Positions 16,463 to 23,836 of a stretch of 64,000 nucleotides of DNA are shown here, piece after piece. A program made the position numbers and the translations under genes. The stretch covers positions 3,790,273 to 3,854,272 of the forward strand of contig OZ244895.1 in NCBI GenBank assembly GCA_965221555.1, given 5' to 3'. The number at the start of each line of letters is the position of its first letter. Positions within the stretch are counted from its first letter, which is position 1. Source of the stretch: JAJEAD01 sp965221555 (GTDB lineage Bacteria > Pseudomonadota > Gammaproteobacteria > HK1). The notes below the pieces were generated by a model, which ran no database searches, was not told the DNA's origin, and saw only the letters and a program-made list of their open reading frames with translations.

Positions 16463-17662
16463 CTAGTGCCGCAGCCCCATGCGCTTGAGGATCGGGATGA
16501 CGTGCCGCTCCATCTGTCCCAGGGCCCGCTGCGGGTCGAAGAACCCGACGACCAGATTGTCGACTCCCACCTCGTGCAAGGCCCGCATCTTCTCCGCCAC
16601 CGTCTCGTAGCCGCCGAAGAACTGATGGCCGTGCATGCCGAGCGCGACCTTCATGAACTGCTCCCGGCCGAGTCCCAGGTAGCGATCCTGCTCTCCCTCG
16701 ACCTCCATCTCCGAGGATGTGCCGACCGCCTGTTGCATGAAGAACCGGATCGCCTCGACATCCGCCTCTTCTTCGAGCCACGCGACGGTTTCGGCGGCTT
16801 GCGCGTCGGTGTCCTCCATCACGCAGTAGCACATCGCCCCGACCCGCACCCTGCGTTCGTACTTCGCGGCCAGCGTGTGGGCCTTCTCCACCGCCCAGCG
16901 GTAGTCATCGAGACTGCCCTTTGGCGAGGCCGCGAACACCCAGTCCGCCTGCCGGCAGGCAAAGTCGAAGCCCTCTTCCGAGAGACCCGCATTCATGATG
17001 ATGGGGCGGGGTCTTCGCACCGGCTTCGGCGCCACGTAACCCCCGTAACACTGGTAGTACTCGCCCTCGAAGTCGACCGGATCGTCGTAAGCCCACAAGT
17101 ACTTCATCAGAGTCACGAACTCGTCGGCCATGTCGTAGCGTACCGGACCCGGCGGGCGCTCCTTGTATCCGAACTTCGCGAAGTCGGTATGGATCATCCC
17201 CGCCACCACGTTGATCCCCCAGCGCCCCTGGGACACGAAGTCCGCACATGCGCCAAGCTTGGCGATGTGCATCGGATGAAAACGGTAGCCGACGTGCACC
17301 GTGCCGAACAGGTTCATGCGTTCCGTCACGAGCGCGCTGGCGGTGCCGGCGGTGGCGAAATCGAGCCCTTCGCTGTTCCACCCGGTCGCCCCACCCCAGC
17401 CACTCCACATGCCGTACTGAACCTGGTGGTCGAATCCGATGCGGTCGGCCTCGGCGAGCAGCCTGGAGGCGGTCGGCCAGTGCCAGTAGTCCTTGTAGCG
17501 CGCGGGATCGGAAAGCACCGCCTTGGTCGCCGAGAGCCCCGAACTCACGTTCCAGGCGAACAGCGAGAGCTCCATCGGCTGCCCGGTTGCCGCTTCCGGC
17601 TGGCCGCCGGGATCGAATGGACCCCGCAGGACTTCGGCCTTGACGGTGCGCCCGGTGGTCAT
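16463..17662 (-). CDS. LLM-class flavin-dependent monooxygenase (RutA/SfnG-like)
   Basis: This 399-residue luciferase-like FMN monooxygenase shows LLAEADRIGFDHQVQYG near 68, a WGGATGWN loop, FGTVHVGYRFHPMHIAKL, GRWGINVVAGM, and RPIIMNAGLSEEGFDFA. These features match the branch with pyrimidine oxygenase RutA and dimethylsulfone monooxygenase SfnG, although no rut or sfn partners are present, so the substrate is open. It starts at the ATG at 17660-17662. It lies 36 bp downstream of the secreted agmatine deiminase-like gene on the same strand, so the two are probably one transcript and may act on a related nitrogen compound. Confidence 0.8.
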   Translation of the reverse strand: MTTGRTVKAEVLRGPFDPGGQPEAATGQPMELSLFAWNVSSGLSATKAVLSDPARYKDYWHWPTASRLLAEADRIGFDHQVQYGMWSGWGGATGWNSEGLDFATAGTASALVTERMNLFGTVHVGYRFHPMHIAKLGACADFVSQGRWGINVVAGMIHTDFAKFGYKERPPGPVRYDMADEFVTLMKYLWAYDDPVDFEGEYYQCYGGYVAPKPVRRPRPIIMNAGLSEEGFDFACRQADWVFAASPKGSLDDYRWAVEKAHTLAAKYERRVRVGAMCYCVMEDTDAQAAETVAWLEEEADVEAIRFFMQQAVGTSSEMEVEGEQDRYLGLGREQFMKVALGMHGHQFFGGYETVAEKMRALHEVGVDNLVVGFFDPQRALGQMERHVIPILKRMGLRH

Positions 17663-17698
17663 CGACGTGGCTCCATGGCGCTTCCCGCGGCTCGTGGC

Positions 17699-18835
17699 TC
17701 AGGGCGATCCGGAGCCGGCGGACATCGGAAGCGCCGGCTGGTCGTTGGTATGGCAGTGTACGCCGCCTCCGGAGGCCCAGGAGCTCAGCATCTCGATGAC
17801 ATGGACGTCACGCCCGGGAAAGTACGCTTCGATCCGCGCCTTCGCCGCCGCATCGGTCCGGGGATTGTCGAAGCCGACGGTGATGACGAATCCGTTGCCG
17901 ACCAGCCAGTTCACGTAGTTCGTGTCGAAAGTCCGGCCCCGGTATCGGCTCGTGCCCTCGACGGGGTCGCGGAGGACGCGAAAGCCCGCCGCGGCAATCG
18001 TCTCCGCCGCGGCGTCGAAGACGGCGGCGCTGGGGTGGCCTTCGGCGGCGCACTGCGAAGCGCCCGTGCACTGCGCGACGACGACGGTGTCCGGTGCGAT
18101 GAAACGCGCGATGCCGTCGATGTGGCCGTTGGTCCGGTCACCTTGGGGCACACCCTCGATGAACACGACCCGGCTCACTCCGAAATGGTGTTTGAGATCC
18201 GCTTCAGCCTGCTGCCTGGTGTACTCGCCGTTGCGCCGGGGGTCGCCGATCACGCTCCAGTTCAGCATGAGCGTGTCGACGCCGTTGAACTCCAGATTGC
18301 CGCGTTCGTGGACGATGTCGATGGTGTCGACCGGGAGGCCGGCCACCTCCGCGACCCTGGCGGGCACCTGGTCGTCGAGCCGGTAGGGCAAATCGGCGCC
18401 AAACGCGCCGCCCCAGGCGTCGAAGCGCCAGTTCTGTACGCGCAGCCGCGCGTCCTCGATGACATAGACCGGTCCGTTGTCTCGCATCCAGGCGTTGTCG
18501 TTGGCGATCGCATGCCAGACGATGCTGGGATGGTCGGGATCGCCACCCTCACGTGCGATGGCCGCCCGCGCATCGGCCATGATCCTCGGCGAGGCATGCA
18601 GGATGTGCAGCGTCTCGTAGCGGACAATCACGTTCGCCATGCGCGCGAACGCCCTTTCGTGCGACTTCTCCCAGCGTCCCGGCCACTGTAGCCAGATCGC
18701 CTCCTGGGGCTCCCATTCCGCGGGGACGCGCCGCACGCTGTCCCCGCTCGCACGAGCACTGTCGGCACTCATGAGGATGACGACGAGAAGCAGCGCCTCG
18801 AGCAGGCGACGGGGGAGCGTTTCGAAGACCAGCAT
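17699..18835 (-). CDS. Agmatine deiminase/peptidylarginine deiminase-family protein with signal peptide
   Basis: This 378-residue pentein-fold guanidine-modifying hydrolase-type protein probably turns agmatine or a similar guanidine into the carbamoyl product plus ammonia. It shows VPAEWEPQEAIWLQWPG, NDNAWMRDNGPVYV, TNGHIDGIARF (catalytic His) and GGGVHC with the nucleophilic Cys at about 361. The usual EGGN motif reads HERGNLEFNG, an unusual Arg for Gly. The first 29 residues form a basic then hydrophobic segment ending ADSARA, so it is likely exported, unlike standard AguA. Other pentein hydrolases remain possible. It is the first gene of a pair with the LLM oxygenase. Confidence 0.8.
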   Translation of the reverse strand: MLVFETLPRRLLEALLLVVILMSADSARASGDSVRRVPAEWEPQEAIWLQWPGRWEKSHERAFARMANVIVRYETLHILHASPRIMADARAAIAREGGDPDHPSIVWHAIANDNAWMRDNGPVYVIEDARLRVQNWRFDAWGGAFGADLPYRLDDQVPARVAEVAGLPVDTIDIVHERGNLEFNGVDTLMLNWSVIGDPRRNGEYTRQQAEADLKHHFGVSRVVFIEGVPQGDRTNGHIDGIARFIAPDTVVVAQCTGASQCAAEGHPSAAVFDAAAETIAAAGFRVLRDPVEGTSRYRGRTFDTNYVNWLVGNGFVITVGFDNPRTDAAAKARIEAYFPGRDVHVIEMLSSWASGGGVHCHTNDQPALPMSAGSGSP

Positions 18836-19284
18836 CGCTTCCCGCCCGCGCTCATCGTGCCGTTGACTCCATCATCGCCTGAATTCTACAGACCGCCCCG
18901 CCGCGAATCCTCTTCACGGAACGACCGGACGCTCATCCCTCCATATCGCAATGCCCGGCTGCGTTCTCAACGATCAGCCGATTGTAAAGAGCGAACACGA
19001 GAGGCGACCGAAGAGGCTCCAACCGGGTATGCATTCCCTGGTGACCCTCGGGCGGTGAGACCCATCGAGTGCAGGCCGGAGGCGGCCACTACCGCTGACT
19101 CAGGCGGTGGGCCGAATACACCGCAAGCGATCAGGCCTCGCCTTCCACCTCGCACTGTGAGGCGGAGTCCAAGCCCCTGACGGGGGCAGCCTGGACTCCC
19201 GAGCGGACATGACGCCTCGCGGTAGCACGAGATTCTCAGCTCCGATTCCGTGGCATGTCAGCCCGTGGGCGAAGCGGGCTGGTG
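18836..19284. other. Non-coding interval with strong hairpins at the edge of the defence island
   Basis: No gene was found. GGAGTCCA (19164-19171) pairs with TGGACTCC (19192-19199) around an inner GCCCCTGACGGGGGC stem. Directly after the last defence gene, CAGCCCG (19259-19265) pairs with CGGGCTG (19275-19281). The second may end the minus-strand operon. The first is a solid RNA stem or recombination-site candidate at the island boundary. No integrase gene or tRNA is present. Confidence 0.45.
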
Positions 19285-20061
19285 TCAGCCCGAAATGCTC
19301 TCGCTCAGGAAAAGTGTGATCCGATCCCGGTTCGCGACCAGGCTGGAGAACTGTTTCTCGCATACGTCGCTGAAACGGGCCAGAACCTTGCGATTTATCG
19401 TCTCCTGGTCTTCGAAGATGGCGAGAGACCGGAACCTCAGCCCCCACTTCTCGAACTGGAGCAGAGCGATCGTGGCATCGCGTGTCCTGCCGTCACTGGC
19501 CAGGCCATGTACGAAGAGCGGCCGAGGCATCCCGTTGATTCGGCAATCAACAGGATACATACCTTGAGGATCGTGCTCCGGGTCGCTCCAGTCGAAACAC
19601 CGGCGCTCCTCGGGAGTCACCTCAATCAACAGAGCATGGAGATCCTCCATGAAAGTGGACCGGGCGCGCTCTCTCGAAAGAAAAGAGACATCCGTGATTT
19701 TGAGCAGACCCTGAACGAAGGAAAACAGCGCATCGCCGTAACGATTGTCCGGCACCTCGATTCTCAGCTCTCCCTCCCGATCCTCGATCCAGAACGTGGA
19801 CAAGGCGTTGGAGATGATTTTCTGGCGTGTCCCCCGGTGCAGATCCTTCTCTTCGATGTCATAGGTCAGGTGCATGTAGGTATGCGCCTCGTCGGAGAGT
19901 ACCCACCGTGCTCCCTCCTTCTTCAGGACGACAGCCAGGTGATCGCCATCGTCGAAACGAAACGGGGTGAACACCCGAAAACGCTCAGTGCCTTCCTCCG
20001 TCAGCTGGATCTTCTGCGACACCTTGCGGTGGAAATCCTGCTCGATGGTTTCAATGGTCAT
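19285..20061 (-). CDS. DUF1828/DUF1829-type protein, last gene of the SIR2-HerA operon
   Basis: This 258-residue soluble protein has an N-terminal DUF1828-like part (about 25-110: TPFRFDDGDHLAVVL, WVLSDEAHTYMHL) and a C-terminal DUF1829-like part (about 125-250: FSFVQGLLKITDVSFLSRERARSTF, ATIALLQFEKWGLRF, LARFSDVCEKQFS). The biochemical function of these domains is not known to me. The ATG at 20061 overlaps the end of the small gene before it by 11 bp and has GGAGGACGGAG upstream, so it is cotranslated with it. Its place at the end of a SIR2-HerA operon suggests an accessory or regulatory role in anti-phage defence; this is inference. Its GC is closer to the genome average than that of HerA. 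Confidence 0.7.
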   Translation of the reverse strand: MTIETIEQDFHRKVSQKIQLTEEGTERFRVFTPFRFDDGDHLAVVLKKEGARWVLSDEAHTYMHLTYDIEEKDLHRGTRQKIISNALSTFWIEDREGELRIEVPDNRYGDALFSFVQGLLKITDVSFLSRERARSTFMEDLHALLIEVTPEERRCFDWSDPEHDPQGMYPVDCRINGMPRPLFVHGLASDGRTRDATIALLQFEKWGLRFRSLAIFEDQETINRKVLARFSDVCEKQFSSLVANRDRITLFLSESISG

Positions 20062-20188
20062 CTCCGTCCTCCTCGAAGAGGTCGCGCTGCGGCCCGGCCG
20101 GGCAGATGCGGTCTTGCCAGTCCGCTGGAAGGTTTTTGCGCTCCAGTACGAACGACTCGTCTTCCTTATCGACAAACATCACCGCCAT
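20051..20188 (-). CDS. Small 45-codon gene between herA and the DUF1828 gene
   Basis: ATG at 20186-20188 opens a 45-codon frame ending at TGA 20051-20053. It begins MAVMFVDKEDESFVLERK, continues LPADWQDRICPAGPQ and ends in an acidic tail EEDGDDH. Its start is 3 bases after the HerA TAA and its end overlaps the next gene by 11 bp, so every base of the gap is used, which argues for a real gene. It is too short for routine gene calling. The Shine-Dalgarno site is weak, so coupling to HerA translation is likely. No domain is recognised; the acidic composition could fit a small adaptor or inhibitor bound to HerA, SIR2 or DUF1828, which is speculation. Confidence 0.6.
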   Translation of the reverse strand: MAVMFVDKEDESFVLERKNLPADWQDRICPAGPQRDLFEEDGDDH

Positions 20189-20191
20189 GGT

Positions 20192-22306
20192 TTACTCTAA
20201 CGTGTCAGATGAATCGCCGCCTTGCCAGATTCGCGCGATACTGCCCCAGTCGATTTCACGCGACTGTTCTCCGGTCCAGACGCCCCAGAAGGCCGGGTCT
20301 GGAGAGTGGGGCCGAAGCTCTTCCGGGATGTCCTGAACCTCGACGAGTATCGGTGCGGGTGCGGCCCATCCGAGGAGAATCGCTCTCCGAGTCGGTAAGC
20401 TGGCAAGCTCGCGCAAGAGAGTGCCGAGTCCATCCGGAACCAGTCGTTTCACCAAGTCCTGATCGCGATCGTTGACTAGCCGATGCAGGAGAAAGGTGTT
20501 GCACTGCGAAAGCACCGTTGGAGACACCTCGGACGGTCTTTGCGACGCCAGGACGAGCCCCAGTCCGAATTTCCGCCCCTCGCGAGCTATGCGCTCGAAC
20601 ACCCGCGCGCACTCGCGTCCCGCTGGTGGGGTGGACTCGCCCCCTAAGTCGCTATGGACGAATGTGTGCGCCTCCTCCAGCACCAGGGTGGTGGGAAGCT
20701 CTTTGCCGTTCACTCGGCGGTACCGCTGCAACGCCTCGAAAATCATGCGGGCGAGCACGCTGACGACGATGTGTATGATCTCGGATGGAACAAGCGAGAG
20801 GTCAAGAATTGCAATCGTGCCGTTTTCGGCTTGGTTACCACCAACGTAGTCTGTAAGCCAACTATTGAGGGTAACTGAGGTAGAGTCTTTTGGATGTATG
20901 ACGGATCGCAGTCGAACTCCTGTGAGCATGCTACGTATCCTAAGCGTCAGTGTTTCAACGAATTGGGCTATGTCACGCCCAGAGTAGTCGGCAGCGAGCG
21001 CGTCGACGTATTCGGACAGCTCATCCACGGGAAATGGTATCGGGACACCCTCATCTGATGCTGCAGAGTGCGCTTTGTCAAGCCCGATCGCGTCGGATGC
21101 CTGTTTGAGCACTTCGTCAACTTTGTCCAATGCGGCCTCGGAGAAGTCGTTATGCCATTGTTTACCTTTACTAAAGTTACCCCAAGCATCAACCTCTACG
21201 TCTTGCGCCGTGGATGCCACAGTCTGGAATGCCCTGAGTAGTGTGTCATCGGTACATTCTTGTTTCCGGATGAGATCCTCGAAGTCTCGTTTGATATTTA
21301 GAAGAACTTTCGCTACATCCTCCCGTTTTCCGGGTTGCTGGTGTTCACCGCTTTGAATGAGCACCTTGAGTCGACTCTGATATCTCTTGATCCGGCCTTT
21401 GGCCACGGTCTCAAATTCCTCCGGAGGACCAAGGCCCGAGCGTAGCCGCCTCAATGCCTCGAACAGCACCGGCCGCTGCACGCCAGGAGCTGCCCCTGTA
21501 AACGCAGCCCACTCGGCCCCGTTCCACAGCCACGCTGGCACCTGCAACGGTTTCGTGTCTGCTTCCGGATCCACCTGAAATAGTCTAACGTCTTGATCAT
21601 GGAAGGCTCGGGCATACTCGCCGTTCGGATCGAGCACGATGAATCTAGCGTTGGGTCGAACATCTCTCTCACATACACTTCTGGACGCTTTCGCTGCGTC
21701 TAGCGACCATCGTACGAGTCCGGCCACGGAACATGACTTGCCTGCCCCGGTGTTTCCGAGAACCGCCAGGTGCCGCCCGAAAAGCTTGTCCGGGTCGACG
21801 TGCACGGGTGCCTGGCCCGCGGTCGGACAGTGACCAATGAGTACGCGCTTGGTCGTCTCACCTTCACCTTCTACGATTGCACCGAGATGGTCTACGGTTG
21901 GTAAGTGAACCGGATCACCGACTGAGGGGAACACGTCCACGCCACGACGTACCTGAAAGGCAAGCCCGTCTCCCGAAGATCTCGTTTTGAGCGTCCCGAT
22001 GGGAATCAAGCTAATCACCCGAGATGGACTCGGTAGATCGATCAGCCACGAGTCTTTCTGCATCTCCTGTCGCTTCGGGAAGGGGAGGCGCTCGATACGC
22101 ACCGAGGAGATAATACAGGCGGTTGCACCGCCCTCGTTCGGGATCAGCACGTAGCCATTGATACGCGGAAAACTCGCGGGCACCCCTGTATTGATGGCGG
22201 TGGCGTGAGGAGCCTCGGTGTCGAGAAGGACGGAAATCCGGTCAGCAAACACTTCCTCGACCGTGCCGACAACATGGTGTCCAACCGCCTGGATAAGCGC
22301 CGTCAT
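20192..22306 (-). CDS. herA: HerA-family DNA-translocating ATPase (SIR2-HerA system)
   Basis: This 704-residue HerA/FtsK-superfamily ring ATPase has an N-terminal HAS-barrel-like part (1-140), Walker A GNTGAGKS at 184-191, a helical insertion around 300-450, the Walker B region TTLVLEEAHTF, and the arginine/sensor segment IAREGRKFGLGLVLASQRPSEV. In known SIR2-HerA (Nezha-type) systems, HerA assembles with the SIR2 protein into a large complex active against phage. Its ATG overlaps the SIR2 stop as ATGA, confirming the pair. The central part is markedly lower in GC than the flanking genes and uses A/T-ending codons, pointing to horizontal transfer. Confidence 0.85.
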   Translation of the reverse strand: MTALIQAVGHHVVGTVEEVFADRISVLLDTEAPHATAINTGVPASFPRINGYVLIPNEGGATACIISSVRIERLPFPKRQEMQKDSWLIDLPSPSRVISLIPIGTLKTRSSGDGLAFQVRRGVDVFPSVGDPVHLPTVDHLGAIVEGEGETTKRVLIGHCPTAGQAPVHVDPDKLFGRHLAVLGNTGAGKSCSVAGLVRWSLDAAKASRSVCERDVRPNARFIVLDPNGEYARAFHDQDVRLFQVDPEADTKPLQVPAWLWNGAEWAAFTGAAPGVQRPVLFEALRRLRSGLGPPEEFETVAKGRIKRYQSRLKVLIQSGEHQQPGKREDVAKVLLNIKRDFEDLIRKQECTDDTLLRAFQTVASTAQDVEVDAWGNFSKGKQWHNDFSEAALDKVDEVLKQASDAIGLDKAHSAASDEGVPIPFPVDELSEYVDALAADYSGRDIAQFVETLTLRIRSMLTGVRLRSVIHPKDSTSVTLNSWLTDYVGGNQAENGTIAILDLSLVPSEIIHIVVSVLARMIFEALQRYRRVNGKELPTTLVLEEAHTFVHSDLGGESTPPAGRECARVFERIAREGRKFGLGLVLASQRPSEVSPTVLSQCNTFLLHRLVNDRDQDLVKRLVPDGLGTLLRELASLPTRRAILLGWAAPAPILVEVQDIPEELRPHSPDPAFWGVWTGEQSREIDWGSIARIWQGGDSSDTLE

Positions 22307-23700
22307 ATCGTTTTCTTACCGTCGGTGGATTGGTGATACGTCTGTGGCTCATTGTTGGTCTTTGGGGGTTGTCGACGATTCAACAAGTCGACCATTCGCC
22401 AGGTTGTGCGATCGATTGCAGGCTTGGGCAGATAGTGCTTGACCAGCGTGTCCAAATCGCCGAAGTGTGAACCGATGAGCAAGCTGATCTGCGCTTCGTG
22501 ACCGGTGTTATCACAGAACGTCCGTAGACGCCCTCCAGCCTCGTCATAGGAGATGATGACCAGATGCGTCGATGGAATGCTCAACATGTCCCGTAAGACA
22601 CGATTCACGTGGTCATCCCCAAAGCCGTAACCGTACGTCACGACCACCGAATTGGGCTGGCAGACGGCTGCGGCGAAGTCGCGAAAGAGCTCTGCGTAGG
22701 GGTACTCCAGGGTCTCGACGTCCTTGGCGGCGTTGGGATAAATCAGTAACTGTTCACCTGGCCGCTGCGGTAACCCGGGGTGGTCGTCTCCCGCGCCAAA
22801 TGGAAGGGCGCAGCGTTGAACTTCCGAACTTCCGGAGGGTCCGGCGGCACTGCGCCAATCTGCGGAGCCGTGAAGCTTCGTGAGGCGTACTACGCCTTCG
22901 AGGTACCGAGGCTCTCCACGGATCCCCGGCGGGTTGTAGTGGAGGTCGACACCAAGTCGCGATGAGTGAAACACGGGCGCGAGGATTCCCACAAAGCGGT
23001 CAACAACCCTCATGCCGAGGAGGTCGCACCCGTACTCGATGAGTCTGTCGTAATTTACGGTGAAAATGTGAGCGCGCTCTCGCGTTGCAGTCCGGCTGCC
23101 GAAGGGGAGCAGAAAGCCACCGAGCAGTCGGCGAACGTGTTCCAACTTCTGCTGGTCCATATCTCCTGTCAAGGCGGTATTGATGCCGCGCTCCGTCTTA
23201 AGGATCTTCTTCAATAACGAACGCAATGTGTCGTCCAGTTCGGAGTTCCACTCCTCAAGCAGTTTCGCAGCGTCCTTGGCAATACCCTTGGCACTTTCGT
23301 CCGTATCCTCATTTCTCGCCAGAACCCGAAGACCACCGATCAGCTCAGTGATCGTACGTGCTTGATCTTCAATATTTGGTTCCTTGCGGCCGAGGCGTTC
23401 CGCACTTTCCTGCGCTGCCTGATTCACCGCACAGTCGTAGCTGGAACGAAACTCCACCGGATTCATGTCAACGACCGAGGCCTTCGCGGCACAGGCGATG
23501 GCGGTCGTGAAGCCACTACCGACCAGCGCGTTCAGGTGCTCGGCCTGAAACAGCGCGGACAGCCACGGCTCGACGTGTCCACGGTACCGGTCAGGTTGAG
23601 GGTCATTTTGGTCGTCCATGGGTGGACAATGAGGACCTGCCCGGACGACATGCTTCCTCCAGTTAATCGTGGTGACGCGGGAAGGGTCTGAATCAGTCAT
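22303..23700 (-). CDS. SIR2-domain protein (putative NADase effector)
   Basis: This 465-residue protein carries a SIR2_2-type domain: LVGSGFTTA nucleotide loop at 59-67, TVNYD at 214-218 with the catalytic-type Asn, TKLHGSADW at 274-282 with the catalytic-type His, and YGYGFGDDHVNRVL at 357-370. Defence SIR2 proteins deplete NAD+ on infection, and both catalytic-type residues are present here, so it is probably active. About 100 mostly helical residues (90-190) are inserted between the first two motifs. The ATG at 23698-23700 has an excellent GGAGGAA site. It is the first gene of a four-gene operon with HerA, the small gene and the DUF1828 protein. Confidence 0.85.
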   Translation of the reverse strand: MTDSDPSRVTTINWRKHVVRAGPHCPPMDDQNDPQPDRYRGHVEPWLSALFQAEHLNALVGSGFTTAIACAAKASVVDMNPVEFRSSYDCAVNQAAQESAERLGRKEPNIEDQARTITELIGGLRVLARNEDTDESAKGIAKDAAKLLEEWNSELDDTLRSLLKKILKTERGINTALTGDMDQQKLEHVRRLLGGFLLPFGSRTATRERAHIFTVNYDRLIEYGCDLLGMRVVDRFVGILAPVFHSSRLGVDLHYNPPGIRGEPRYLEGVVRLTKLHGSADWRSAAGPSGSSEVQRCALPFGAGDDHPGLPQRPGEQLLIYPNAAKDVETLEYPYAELFRDFAAAVCQPNSVVVTYGYGFGDDHVNRVLRDMLSIPSTHLVIISYDEAGGRLRTFCDNTGHEAQISLLIGSHFGDLDTLVKHYLPKPAIDRTTWRMVDLLNRRQPPKTNNEPQTYHQSTDGKKTI

Positions 23701-23836
23701 GTCTTCCTCCGGTCAAACTTCGCATACCTGGTGAGAGTCGGATTCTGTGTGCGGGCAAGTGCGTCGAGCGGAACTCCGACATCGGTACTCGACCGAACAT
23801 CAAGATTGCCATCGGTACAACTGTCAGGCTTGAGCC

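Noticed and set aside
16466..18691. A 741-codon plus-strand frame opposite the LLM and deiminase genes
   Set aside because: It spans two real genes and their gap, with no recognisable domain.
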